Source of the DNA: JACOVP01 sp964390715
GTDB lineage: Archaea; Nanobdellota; Nanobdellia; SCGC-AAA011-G17; UBA489
Direction: 5' to 3'
Assembly (NCBI GenBank): GCA_964390715.1
Contig: CAYMIM010000012.1
Span: 1-20,441, forward strand
Length of the DNA: 20,441 bases
How positions within the stretch are numbered: position 1 is the first letter of the stretch; every line of letters starts with the position of its first letter. Shown here piece by piece: positions 8,559 through 16,049 of the stretch. The notes under the pieces were generated by a model. That model had not been told where the DNA came from, did not search any database, and saw only the letters and a list, made by a program, of their open reading frames with translations. The position numbers and the translations under genes are program-made.

Positions 8559-8918
8559 TTACAATCCCACCAACAACGTAGCCTCATTCTCATCAATATA
8601 CATCTTTAATTCACGGACCAAGAAGTCATGGACTTTCTTTGAGGGAGAAGAGCAGGTAGCTTTGGGATGGACTTCGGGGAATTTCTGCGGAGGGAAAATC
8701 ATATCGTCACCATTCGCGAGAATTAAAGGAGCGTGTGGCTTGCGGAAGTGCTCGTCATGCGTAATAACAAAAACAAAAGGCTTTTTGAGACATTCATGGA
8801 CACCCTGGTTATGTTTCTCTTCCATGTGAGCGATAACCGCTTTTTGATTATTATTTAAGAAGTTGTGGAATCTAACGCCTTTGACTTTATTGACTTTCTT
8901 GATAATGACGTCTTTCAT
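8559..8918 (-). CDS. Hypothetical protein, 119 residues, His-rich
   Basis: I do not recognise this protein. It begins MKDVIIKKVNKVKGVRFHNF, has a central strand-rich stretch (PFVFVITHDEHFRKPHAP followed by LILANGDDMIFPP), and ends with an amphipathic helix and ENEATLLVGL. Eight His residues are spread along the chain and there is a Cys pair (43 and 88), but they form no metal-site pattern I know. There is no signal peptide or membrane segment, so it is probably cytoplasmic. Its base composition is like the genes to the right, not the AT-rich operon to the left. A TATA-like element at 8951-8960 predicts a start of transcription about 12 bases before the ATG. The gene stands alone; context does not suggest a role. 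Confidence 0.6.
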   Translation of the reverse strand: MKDVIIKKVNKVKGVRFHNFLNNNQKAVIAHMEEKHNQGVHECLKKPFVFVITHDEHFRKPHAPLILANGDDMIFPPQKFPEVHPKATCSSPSKKVHDFLVRELKMYIDENEATLLVGL

Positions 8919-8950
8919 GGTGTGGAAGCATGATTTAGATAGTCTAGGAG

Positions 8951-8960
8951 CTATATAAAC
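8951..8960 (-). promoter_or_regulatory. Probable box A of the 119-residue gene
   Basis: The minus strand reads GTTTATATAG. The centre lies about 38 bases before the ATG at 8918, so transcription would start near 8930 with a short leader of about 12 bases and no visible Shine-Dalgarno sequence. Confidence 0.4.
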
Positions 8961-9049
8961 CTATTGTCCCTGAAGAGTGGAGTATATAGTCGGTATATAT
9001 TTTTTTGAGAGGTATATCCTCTTCTATCCTTTATTTCTTCTTTTCCTTT

Positions 9050-9224
9050 TTATTGATAGCCTTTGGCTTGCGCTTTGAACCTTCGCACATACATACCTCT
9101 TTTTTTCACCAATTCCCTATGGTCTCCCACTTCGACGACCTGTCCTTTATCTAGGACTATAATCTGTTCGCCATACGCACTGTGTTGAAAATCTATGTGA
9201 AATCAGGAGTATACTCTTTTGCGT
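9050..9224 (-). pseudogene. Eroded 3' end of an ABC transporter ATPase (exporter type)
   Basis: Three minus-strand frames joined end to end rebuild the C-terminus of an ABC exporter nucleotide-binding domain. Frame one (9224-9183) reads TQKSILLISHRFST, which contains the H-loop histidine (codon 9195-9197). Frame two (9180-9166) reads VRMAN. Frame three, from about 9165 to the TAA at 9050-9052, reads IIVLDKGQVVEVGDHRELVK, then KRGMYVRRFKAQAKGYQ. This matches the family order HRxST-VRxADxIIVLDxGxIVExGxHxEL-GxYxxL. At least two frameshifts break it and a TAG lies just upstream (9225-9227). Walker A, the signature motif, Walker B and the membrane domain are all absent because the phosphatase gene begins its 3' end at 9271. 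No intact ABC gene is in the window. Confidence 0.75.
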
Positions 9225-9270
9225 CTATTGATTTCGCGCTATCTCCGCGTAAGATTTATTATTGGAGTAT

Positions 9271-10101
9271 CTACACGTTCGCAACGAGCGGCGCTGTTTT
9301 GGCGCGCACTTCTCTGAGCGCTTCCAAGAATTGACGATGAATAGTTTCGTTTGTGGCAGCAATAATGGTTGTTGGTTCATCTCCTTCCATGATATCTTTT
9401 CCTTCCTCGTCAGTTACTTTCCCGCCAACACCACGTACAAGGTGAATTCCCGCCGCTATATCCCAGCTTTTCGCAGTTTTTGTGCTATGCATCATATAGA
9501 CACTTTGCGCTCCTTCAGCAACTTGCGCTAGCTGATATGCGATAGATCCACCAACGCTGACTAGTTTGCTTATCTTTTTTTCCCGCCATAGCTCATGGAT
9601 ATTACTAAAGGTATCCATATTTGTTTTTGTTAGCCCATAATTGACGACCGCTTGTCTAAGATCAGAAGGATTTTTCGCCGGCAAGCTCATTTCATCAACT
9701 TTTGTTTCCAATCCATTCGCGCTCGCGTACATTTCTTTGGTAAATGGATTATATACAATACCGAGAACTAAGCCTTTTTCTTTGTTATGCAACGCAAGGC
9801 TGGTCGCGACTGTCTTTTCACCATTTAGATATGCCCGTGTCCCATCGATTGGATCACAAATCCAGGTGTAGTCTTTCTTTCTTATATTTGTTCCTTCTTC
9901 ACCTAGGAAGCCATAGTCTGGAAACGCTCTTGAGAGCTCTTCTTTAAGAAGTCGTTCTGCCGCTATATCGGCGTTGGTTACAGGGCTTTCATCTGGTTTG
10001 ACAGTCTTTTCGAGTTGACCAGTCTCCCGCATGTTACGGATAATGTCACCAGCTTTCCGCACAACCTCTGTCGCCACTCTTAGTTCTTTTTGATAGCTCA
10101 T
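9271..10101 (-). CDS. Inositol monophosphatase/CysQ-family phosphatase
   Basis: A 276-residue member of the lithium-sensitive, Mg2+-dependent phosphatase superfamily. Metal-site motifs are complete: DESPVTNAD at 37-45, GEEG with E68/E69, the signature DPIDGT at 83-88 inside WICDPIDGTRAYLNG, and the second signature WDIAAG with W213/D214 followed by GVGGKVTD. Length is normal for the family. Possible substrates are inositol-1-phosphate (used for archaeal phosphatidylinositol lipids), fructose-1,6-bisphosphate (archaeal members often do both) or 3'-phosphoadenosine 5'-phosphate as in CysQ; sequence alone does not decide. It is cytoplasmic, with no signal peptide. It sits alone between the ABC remnant and a divergent protease gene. 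A TATA-like element at 10127-10134 gives a near-leaderless transcript. Confidence 0.9.
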   Translation of the reverse strand: MSYQKELRVATEVVRKAGDIIRNMRETGQLEKTVKPDESPVTNADIAAERLLKEELSRAFPDYGFLGEEGTNIRKKDYTWICDPIDGTRAYLNGEKTVATSLALHNKEKGLVLGIVYNPFTKEMYASANGLETKVDEMSLPAKNPSDLRQAVVNYGLTKTNMDTFSNIHELWREKKISKLVSVGGSIAYQLAQVAEGAQSVYMMHSTKTAKSWDIAAGIHLVRGVGGKVTDEEGKDIMEGDEPTTIIAATNETIHRQFLEALREVRAKTAPLVANV

Positions 10102-10126
10102 TTTTATTACCCCCTTATTTTAACTA

Positions 10127-10134
10127 TTATATAG
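10127..10134 (-). promoter_or_regulatory. Probable box A of the IMPase-family gene
   Basis: The minus strand reads TATATAAT, centred about 29 bases before the ATG at 10101. A GGGGGT run lies between it and the start codon and could act as a weak ribosome binding site if transcription begins further upstream. Confidence 0.4.
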
Positions 10135-10291
10135 TAGTATCTTTAAGTATATAAATGTTGCTATTTGTTACTACTTTTTAGGAATAACTTATTTTCTTCG
10201 CGCTCCGACAGGCTTTTGTGTTCTGTTACTTTCTTCCAGTAGTCTCATATAGCCTAAAAAACATATATATTCTATACTCTATATCCCTTAC

Positions 10292-10301
10292 TTATTTAAA
10301 T
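10292..10301 (+). promoter_or_regulatory. Box A of the subtilase gene
   Basis: The sequence TTATTTAAAT is centred about 25 bases before the ATG at 10322, the spacing expected for a leaderless archaeal mRNA. No Shine-Dalgarno sequence is seen before the ATG, only AAGG directly next to it. Confidence 0.5.
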
Positions 10302-10321
10302 TCATTTACTACTTTATAAGG

Positions 10322-12427
10322 ATGAAAATCAGTATTTTGGGGGTACTGTTAGTGCTCGTTGGTTCTGTTTTAGCTGGCGCCGTGGAGACGACTGATTTCG
10401 CCGTTATTTTACCGTCTGAAGAACAAACTTCTCAAGATATTCCCATTCAAGGCGACGCTGTTGTCGCGATTAAAATGACACCAGAACCCAAACAACTCCT
10501 TGACGAACAACCTGAACAAGAACGTTATTATGTTGTAGGATATACTCACACTTCTCCTAAAATCATCGCTAAGACACAAGCGACTCTTCAGAAACAACTT
10601 ACTCTTATTGGCTATATTCCTGAGCATCAATACATCGCTAAAGCTACTGAAGAGCGACTTCAAAAACTTCAAGAAGAGGGTTATGTTACTACTTATACAC
10701 TTTATAGTTCATGGCCAAAACACTATCAACTTCCTAAAGATGAAGAGACTATTTATTATGTCTACGCATTTCCAGACGCTGATTTTTCAACTATACGCTC
10801 TCAGTTAGCAGCTTTGGACGTTCCTGTTCTTGATCGAAAAGAGTATGTGTTTGTTGTTGACTTATCACAGGTAGCGACACCTTTAGATAATATTGTTCCC
10901 CGATTATTTTCGATTGAGGGCGTTGAATCTGTTGAGCCAAAACCCCATTATCAACTCTTTAATGATATCACTAACACTGTTGTTGGGACAAAAGATTTGC
11001 GACAACGGTTTGGTCTCTATGGAGAGGGACAAATTATCGCGATCGCTGATACTGGCTTAGATACTGGTAAAAATGACTTTACTATGCACCAAGATTTCCA
11101 AGGACGAATTTTAAATATTACAGATTTAGCTGAACCTTCAGGTCCTTGTCAAGGTACAAACAATCCAGATGATAAACGTGGACATGGAACACATGTGACT
11201 GGCTCTGCTGTAGGCAATGGTAAACTGTCTGGAAGCAACCCTGTCTTACATCAATACGATGGTAGTTATGCTGGCGCGGCTCCTGAAGCGAAATTAATTT
11301 TTCAAGCGATTGGGTGCGATGAGAATGGTATTGGAAGCGCAGTTCCTGTACCTATAAGCACTAAACTCTATTTACCAGCTTATCAACAAGGTGCAAGAGT
11401 TCATTCAAACAGTTATGGTGGGCTAAGAGATGGTGGTTATTATTATGCTGAAAAAGATGGAGATGCTTTTGTGAATCAGTACAAAGATATGCTTTTAGTA
11501 TTCGGTGCTGGCAATAGTGCTGCTGGTCCAACAACAACTACAAATAATGTAAAAAATGGTCTTACTATTGGAGGCGTCTGGAGAGATCAACCGAATACAC
11601 AAATTTATTCTCGGGGACCAACTAAAGATGGACGCTATAAACCTGACATCCTAACACCCGCGATCGATGTTATAGCACCGACAAATTTTGGCATTACTTC
11701 TACAAAATCTTCTGTGCAACAGCCTTATCCTATTGGTTGCAAAGATTGGTCAACGTCTCCTTATTATTGTGGCATGGCCGGCACTAGCATGGCAACACCA
11801 AACGCGGCTGGTTCTGTCGCTGTTCTGAGAGAATATGTAATGAAGAAAAGAAATATGCCTAATCCTAGCGCCGCGCTAGTCAAAGCCTTGTATCTTAATG
11901 GTGGAGAGACATTGTCTAATGGTCTTCCAGATCCTAATTATGGTTTTGGACGAGCAAATTTAAAAAATTCCATCCCTCCTATAAATATAAATCCACTAGT
12001 TTACTATGATCTTTCCTTATTTGATGAACGTGCTGGTTTAACTACGACCGCCAAAAAAACTTATACACTTCCAATTCATACTAATAAACCATTCCGTCTT
12101 ACTTTAGTGTGGACTGACAAAGAAGCGTGTTCTGAACCAATTTGTGCGGGTACATTACCTAAACTTGTCAATGATCTTGATCTGGTTATTACTAGTCCAA
12201 CTGGCAAGCAATACAATGGCAATGATAACATATATCCTTTCAATAATGATTGGGATAGAAGAAACAATGTAGAACGAGTTGAAATACCTGTTCCTGAATC
12301 TGGCTTCTACACTGTAGAAATTAGTGGATATAATGTTCCTTTTGGACCGCAAGACTTTGCTTTGGTCGCGACCTATGAAAACTTAAATCTCCGTCCCTGT
12401 CTTGTGAATTCCCTATATGTATGTTAA
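10322..12427 (+). CDS. Secreted subtilisin-like serine protease (S8 family, KP-43-like layout)
   Basis: A 701-residue secreted protease. Residues 1-20 form a signal peptide (short basic start, hydrophobic core, VLAGA end). Residues about 65-210 look like a long propeptide with two similar alpha/beta segments. The catalytic domain (about 222-550) has the full triad: D243 in IADTGLDTG, H288 in GHGTHVTG and S489 in GTSMATPNAAG, with oxyanion N398 in FGAGN. A C-terminal beta domain (about 575-685, LTLVWTDKEACSEP and later NDLDLVITSPTGKQY) resembles the domain seen in KP-43-type subtilases. The last nine residues carry two Cys (693, 701), a possible terminal disulfide. It should cleave proteins outside the cell. 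It heads a plus-strand run of genes for surface proteins. The start fits a box A 25 bases upstream. Confidence 0.93.
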   Translation: MKISILGVLLVLVGSVLAGAVETTDFAVILPSEEQTSQDIPIQGDAVVAIKMTPEPKQLLDEQPEQERYYVVGYTHTSPKIIAKTQATLQKQLTLIGYIPEHQYIAKATEERLQKLQEEGYVTTYTLYSSWPKHYQLPKDEETIYYVYAFPDADFSTIRSQLAALDVPVLDRKEYVFVVDLSQVATPLDNIVPRLFSIEGVESVEPKPHYQLFNDITNTVVGTKDLRQRFGLYGEGQIIAIADTGLDTGKNDFTMHQDFQGRILNITDLAEPSGPCQGTNNPDDKRGHGTHVTGSAVGNGKLSGSNPVLHQYDGSYAGAAPEAKLIFQAIGCDENGIGSAVPVPISTKLYLPAYQQGARVHSNSYGGLRDGGYYYAEKDGDAFVNQYKDMLLVFGAGNSAAGPTTTTNNVKNGLTIGGVWRDQPNTQIYSRGPTKDGRYKPDILTPAIDVIAPTNFGITSTKSSVQQPYPIGCKDWSTSPYYCGMAGTSMATPNAAGSVAVLREYVMKKRNMPNPSAALVKALYLNGGETLSNGLPDPNYGFGRANLKNSIPPININPLVYYDLSLFDERAGLTTTAKKTYTLPIHTNKPFRLTLVWTDKEACSEPICAGTLPKLVNDLDLVITSPTGKQYNGNDNIYPFNNDWDRRNNVERVEIPVPESGFYTVEISGYNVPFGPQDFALVATYENLNLRPCLVNSLYVC

Positions 12428-12490
12428 ACTCCAAAAATCTCCACCCCTAGTTGTTTATAATAGATAATCCACACGAATTCTGAGCAAAGA

Positions 12491-12498
12491 TTTATAAA
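12491..12498 (+). promoter_or_regulatory. Box A of the small membrane protein gene
   Basis: TTTATAAA is centred about 27 bases before the GTG at 12522. This suggests that the small membrane protein and the Cys-rich protein that overlaps it have their own promoter, separate from the subtilase gene. Confidence 0.45.
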
Positions 12499-12521
12499 CT
12501 TCTTTTCTTCTGTTTTCTAAG

Positions 12522-12779
12522 GTGATCAAGGTGAAAAAAGAGGAAGAAAACTTATTTACTACTTCACTCCCCAATACTAAATCGTTGCTTACTTTTGTTA
12601 TAGCCATCTTTATTCTTTTAGCGTTATTCTTTATCTTTAAATCTTATAGTTCTTTGGTTGGAGAAAAAACCATTGAGATCAAATCAGACACTGACTTAAG
12701 CGTCGCCAAAGAGAAATTACAAGAACAAGTAGCAACATTACAAAAAGACACGGGTGAGCTTCGTGCGCTCGTTACGTAG
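12522..12779 (+). CDS. Small single-pass membrane protein with a coiled-coil-like tail
   Basis: An 85-residue protein not assigned to any known family. A charged N-terminus (MIKVKKEEE) is followed by one membrane span at about residues 25-43 (LTFVIAIFILLALFFIFK), then a short tail with a heptad-like helix (SVAKEKLQEQVATLQKDTGELRALV). Two GTG starts are possible: 12522, about 27 bases after the box A centre, and 12531, which follows a perfect GGTGATC anti-Shine-Dalgarno match by 3 bases. I use 12522 since the box A spacing fits and the SD spacing to 12531 is short. The 3' end overlaps the next gene by 17-26 bases, so the two are probably co-translated. It may be a membrane partner for that coiled-coil protein, an inference from adjacency only. 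Confidence 0.65.
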   Translation: MIKVKKEEENLFTTSLPNTKSLLTFVIAIFILLALFFIFKSYSSLVGEKTIEIKSDTDLSVAKEKLQEQVATLQKDTGELRALVT

Positions 12780-14124
12780 CCTTCTGTTTATTATTGGTAT
12801 TGTCTTCCTTTTCCTTTTTAGTACACCCTTCATTTCTGGATTTTCAGGCAGTGATTTTCTAGACGGCTATACTTCTTTTATTAGCAAATATCTCTTATTT
12901 TTCAAGGGAAATATTTTTACTGGTCATGCTGTTAATGAACCACCTTCTTCTGGTTCTGGCGCAATACAATGCACCATAGATGATGACTGTCCTCTAGCAT
13001 TCAATTGTGTTAATGGGGCTTGCAAATGCCTTCATGATATAAATAATGATGGCAATTGTAATATTTTTGATCAATGCAGCAGCAATGCCCAGTGTTCTCC
13101 AAACTATATCTGCAAAACTTTCTGTAAAAAAAACACCTGTACTAAAGATCAAGATAATGATGGTGTTTGTGATCCTGTAGATAATTGCCGCACGAAATAT
13201 AACCCTGACCAAAGTGATGTAGATGAAGATGGCGTAGGCGATGTCTGTGATAATTGCCAATTTAAATTTAATCCAGACCAGAAAGATACAGACAAAGATG
13301 GTAAGGGAGATGTTTGTGATGAAATTCAAGATACAGATGGAGATGGTGTACCTGATGATGAAGACAATTGCCCCACTAATTTTAATCCTGAACAAGAAGA
13401 TGATGATCAAGACGGCAAGGGAAATGCCTGTGATTTTGACCAATGTCCTAGCGGCAGATCAGCGCTTTGTGAAGAGGAATGTCCTAATGATCCTGGACCA
13501 GCCGATATGGATAAAGACGGCTATGCCTATGACGGCTGCCATGACCGAAAGATTACCTGCGAACTACAATTGCAATGCTGCAAGGATGTCAAGTTTACCT
13601 TCTGCGGCGATTGTGATGATGTCAATGACGACATAGGTCGCAGCTCGCATCCAGGCGCTCCTGAATTATGCGGTGATGGCGCTGACAATGACTGTAACGG
13701 CAAGATAGACGATGGCTGTGACGGCGGATCAGAGGAAGAGTTAGAAAAAGACAGAAGCTCCACGATTATCATTCGTAAAGGTTCACGCATAGTATCGGCG
13801 CATGAAGCCATAAGCGCAGAGAACTTAGACTTGGACTCCTTAGAAGATCAATTAGTGAAGATCCAAGAAGACCTGGCGAAAATCCAGACAACGGTGAAAG
13901 TCATGCTAGCTTACCTATATACTACCGATAGCACTGGGCAAGCAGCGCAGCAATTAGCATATCTCCAAACTAGCATAGAACAACTGTCAGCAGACGCACG
14001 CTCCTTGGTCGCGGAAATTAAGGCTGAGCAATCAAAAGACCTTATATTTGAAGATTTACAACGCTTTATGGGTAAATTGAAAGAAGTAACCGCTGTATTA
14101 GATGAGACACTGGAGCTTCTGTGA
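12763..14124 (+). CDS. Membrane-anchored thrombospondin type 3 repeat/MopE-motif protein with C-terminal coiled coil
   Basis: A 453-residue surface protein. Residues 5-28 are a hydrophobic anchor or signal, followed by IFTGHAV at 51-57. Residues 70-125 are Cys-rich (EGF-like spacing). Residues 128-224 carry thrombospondin type 3 repeats: Asp-rich units of the form DxDxDGxxDxxDNCxxxxNPDQ, which bind calcium in known proteins. Residues 281-319 match the MopE-type putative metal-binding motif (DCDDxND, then GAPELCGDGADNDCNGKIDDGC). Residues about 355-450 are a predicted coiled coil rich in Glu, Gln, Leu and Ala. The GTG at 12763 is preferred over 12754: a GGTGA at 12753-12757 lies 5 bases before it, and 12754 lies within that GGTGA. 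The start falls inside the small membrane protein gene. A structural, calcium-dependent surface or adhesion role is inferred. Confidence 0.85.
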   Translation: MRSLRSLLFIIGIVFLFLFSTPFISGFSGSDFLDGYTSFISKYLLFFKGNIFTGHAVNEPPSSGSGAIQCTIDDDCPLAFNCVNGACKCLHDINNDGNCNIFDQCSSNAQCSPNYICKTFCKKNTCTKDQDNDGVCDPVDNCRTKYNPDQSDVDEDGVGDVCDNCQFKFNPDQKDTDKDGKGDVCDEIQDTDGDGVPDDEDNCPTNFNPEQEDDDQDGKGNACDFDQCPSGRSALCEEECPNDPGPADMDKDGYAYDGCHDRKITCELQLQCCKDVKFTFCGDCDDVNDDIGRSSHPGAPELCGDGADNDCNGKIDDGCDGGSEEELEKDRSSTIIIRKGSRIVSAHEAISAENLDLDSLEDQLVKIQEDLAKIQTTVKVMLAYLYTTDSTGQAAQQLAYLQTSIEQLSADARSLVAEIKAEQSKDLIFEDLQRFMGKLKEVTAVLDETLELL

Positions 14125-14125
14125 A

Positions 14126-14145
14126 TTTTTATCGTGTTATTTTTT
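14126..14145 (+). terminator. Possible oligo-T terminator after the Cys-rich protein gene
   Basis: Directly after the TGA at 14122-14124 there are two runs on the plus strand, T5 at 14126-14130 and T6 at 14140-14145. Oligo-T runs without a hairpin are the usual archaeal termination signal. They overlap the last codons of the convergent phosphatase gene. Confidence 0.35.
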
Positions 14146-14772
14146 GTGTGATATCCAGTTTCTAGCATCACCTAAGAATTCATTTTCATTAATATATTTA
14201 ATGTTATATTCTTTTTCATATCGCTCGTCAAAATCCACTCTTGTAAGAGAGCAATGATCAATGAATAATTTAAAAATAGAATTCTCAATATTAGTTCCTA
14301 TAAGATTTCCTATCAGTATTTTTAAGAAAGCGCCATGTGAAACGATTAGAATTGTCTTATTAGTTTTTTTATATTTTTCCAATAATCTAGACATAAACTT
14401 TCTTCCTCTTTCTCTTACCTCTATTAAACTTTCACCATCAGGCGCTTTGCGTGTTTCGAAATTTCCTTCTAGCTCCTCCCACTTCACCTCATTTCCTTTT
14501 TTTCCAACTAAAGCACCATTGTTTTTTTCCCTCAGCAGAGGAGTATATTCGACTGGAATATTAGTTCCTTCTAGTATCTTTTGTGTGGTGATGGCGCATC
14601 TAGGTATATCACTTGAGACGATGAGATCTATCTTCTCCATTTTTATACGATGTTTGAGCTTTTCTATTTGTTCATATCCCTTCTCATTTATATCTCCATC
14701 TTCATGCCCTTGTATTATTCCATCTACATTTTTCTTTGTTTGACCGTGTCGCGTGAATAATAGTTTAAGCAT
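14137..14772 (-). CDS. Histidine phosphatase superfamily protein (phosphoglycerate mutase-like)
   Basis: A 211-residue enzyme of the RHG branch. The phospho-accepting His9 is in TRHGQT (7-12), R58 in SSDIPRCA, E82 in LREKNNG and the second catalytic H146 in VSHGAFL. Together they form the usual phosphate pocket. Length fits cofactor-dependent phosphoglycerate mutase-like phosphatases (CobC/PhoE/broad-specificity group) rather than true glycolytic mutases, which are longer. Substrate is not predictable; small phosphorylated metabolites are typical. No signal peptide, so cytoplasmic. It converges tail to tail with the Cys-rich protein gene, 12 bases apart, and lies upstream of no other gene on its strand. 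The codon use is AT-rich, similar to the glycan operon. Gene identity is firm, biochemical role open. Confidence 0.88.
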   Translation of the reverse strand: MLKLLFTRHGQTKKNVDGIIQGHEDGDINEKGYEQIEKLKHRIKMEKIDLIVSSDIPRCAITTQKILEGTNIPVEYTPLLREKNNGALVGKKGNEVKWEELEGNFETRKAPDGESLIEVRERGRKFMSRLLEKYKKTNKTILIVSHGAFLKILIGNLIGTNIENSIFKLFIDHCSLTRVDFDERYEKEYNIKYINENEFLGDARNWISHKK

Positions 14773-14845
14773 TGTATTATACTTTATTATTGGTTATCTC
14801 TTAAAATAAGCACGAATAGACTTGATGATTTTCTCTAAGGTAATA

Positions 14846-15919
14846 TTATCTTGTTATCTTTGTTTGTTTAACTACTTCATATAACTCTTTAGCTTTCTTG
14901 TTCTTCTCAAAATATTCACGCACTGGTTTGATGAGTTTATCTAATTCGTTCGCGACGCCTTTCTTGAGATCTGAAGGATGTAATTGACCGTCTATATATG
15001 CTTTCTTTAACTCTTCATAGTTGTTAAATATAATTTCTCCGCCAAATTGTTTAGGTCTTTCAATCTTCATAGCCTTTATTTCTTTGAAAATAATATGTCT
15101 GCTGTACTCTAATAATGGGTTACCTTCTTCAGTTTTCAACGGACAAAATGCACCATTAATCTTTTTCTGGATTTCTTCTGTGGAATCGTGCATGTAAATA
15201 CAAGACTTTGGATCTGATTTTGACATTTTTGATTTTATCATAGTTTCTTCTTCTGTAGCTCCTTTCTGGATTCCTTGGAGACCTAAAAGAATGTGATGAT
15301 GCGCCGCTACTGGTTTTTTCCATTTGAGCTTGTCCGCTATCTCTCTTGCTAGAATATTTGCACGTCGTTGATCCATACCTAATTGACAGATGTCTACATC
15401 CATATGAAATATATCAGTCACTTGCATTGGAGGATAAAATAATTGCCCCATACTCAACTTTTCCCCTTCTTTTCTTCCCATAATGGTTGTAGCGCGGAGA
15501 TTTCTTTCTAAGGAGATTTCCCGAGCAATCTTGAGCGTTTTATCCCAATACTCAATACCATCCATTATATCTTTTGCCCAAATGATCTCTACTTTTTTCT
15601 CGTCTATGCCACACGCTTTCCAAACTTCAATGAAATATTTACCAGCAGTTCTGATCTTCTCTAAGTCTCCACCAAGCTTATTATTAATAAATCCAAAGTA
15701 ATCCGCCAAGTAGAGCTTGAATTTAATGCCTGCCTTTAACATATACTTAAGATTTGCAGCACGTAAAAGACCGAAATGAATAGGAGCAATACCAGAAGGT
15801 TCGAAGCCATCGTATGCTATAGGATGATCATTGGTTTCAAAAACTTTCTTTAATTCTTCTTCTGTGATAATCTCTTGAGTAAACTCTTTTATTAACCCAA
15901 CTTTTGACGTTATGTCCAT
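14846..15919 (-). CDS. tyrS: Tyrosyl-tRNA synthetase, archaeal/eukaryotic type
   Basis: A 357-residue class I aminoacyl-tRNA synthetase that charges tRNA-Tyr with tyrosine in the cytoplasm. The start of the Rossmann fold AYDGFEPSGIAPIHFG (35-50) contains Tyr36 and a diverged HIGH motif, HFGL at 48-51. QVTDIFHMDVDICQLGMDQR (166-185) is the typical tyrosine-binding helix region and KMSKSDP at 231-237 is the second ATP motif. Length is close to archaeal enzymes (about 310-360) and it lacks the C-terminal S4 domain of bacterial TyrRS. A TATA-like box is centred 26 bases before the ATG, so the mRNA is probably leaderless. TrpRS was considered, but the DGFEPSG and GMDQRR stretches fit TyrRS. The change in the HIGH motif is listed as a finding. 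Confidence 0.93.
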   Translation of the reverse strand: MDITSKVGLIKEFTQEIITEEELKKVFETNDHPIAYDGFEPSGIAPIHFGLLRAANLKYMLKAGIKFKLYLADYFGFINNKLGGDLEKIRTAGKYFIEVWKACGIDEKKVEIIWAKDIMDGIEYWDKTLKIAREISLERNLRATTIMGRKEGEKLSMGQLFYPPMQVTDIFHMDVDICQLGMDQRRANILAREIADKLKWKKPVAAHHHILLGLQGIQKGATEEETMIKSKMSKSDPKSCIYMHDSTEEIQKKINGAFCPLKTEEGNPLLEYSRHIIFKEIKAMKIERPKQFGGEIIFNNYEELKKAYIDGQLHPSDLKKGVANELDKLIKPVREYFEKNKKAKELYEVVKQTKITR

Positions 15920-15941
15920 AGTTTTTCCGAACTTCTCTACC

Positions 15942-15948
15942 TATTTAA
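15942..15948 (-). promoter_or_regulatory. Box A of the tyrS gene
   Basis: The minus strand reads TTAAATA, centred 26 bases before the ATG at 15919. No Shine-Dalgarno sequence lies in between, in line with a leaderless transcript. Confidence 0.45.
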
Positions 15949-16020
15949 TGTTTTCTTTCGCTTTTTTCCGGAAGCTTTTCCTCTTTCTCTAGAAGATTTC
16001 CGGATTTTTTGTCTGAAACC

Positions 16021-16032
16021 ATATTAATAATA
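16021..16032 (+). promoter_or_regulatory. Possible box A of the PIN-domain gene
   Basis: ATATTAATAATA is centred about 24 bases before the ATG at 16050. The match is AT-rich but loose, so it is a weaker call than the others. Confidence 0.3.
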
Positions 16033-16049
16033 ACCCCACTTATCTTCTC

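Larger units (their letters stand above)
8919..9270. other. Gene-free stretch of about 350 bases holding a gene remnant
   Basis: No intact gene is seen here. The right half holds the ABC transporter remnant (9050-9224). The left half (8962-9049) is AT-rich with several TATATA-like runs and a short imperfect inverted repeat near 9009-9021 (GAGG and CCTC around TATAT); only the box A at 8951-8960 can be tied to a gene. No tRNA or structured RNA is recognised. Confidence 0.6.

Noticed and set aside
10189..10248. Minus-strand 19-codon reading frame (MRLLEESNRTQKPVGARRK) between the phosphatase and subtilase genes
   Set aside because: It is too short to support as a gene, has no clear ribosome binding site, and the possible TATA element is at a poor distance. 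It could also be a gene remnant.
10102..10321. Possible tRNA or small RNA in the 220-base divergent gap
   Set aside because: No T-loop motif, cloverleaf pairing or C/D box pair could be found; only promoter-like elements are visible.
12994..13443. Long minus-strand open frame of 149 codons inside the Cys-rich protein gene
   Set aside because: It is rich in Ile and arises from the Asp-codon (GAT) repeats of the opposite strand; the plus-strand protein has clear TSP3 repeats.
13095..13450. Asp-rich region considered as a DNA tandem repeat array
   Set aside because: The periodicity is at protein level (thrombospondin type 3 units) with much variation in DNA; it is coding, not a satellite.
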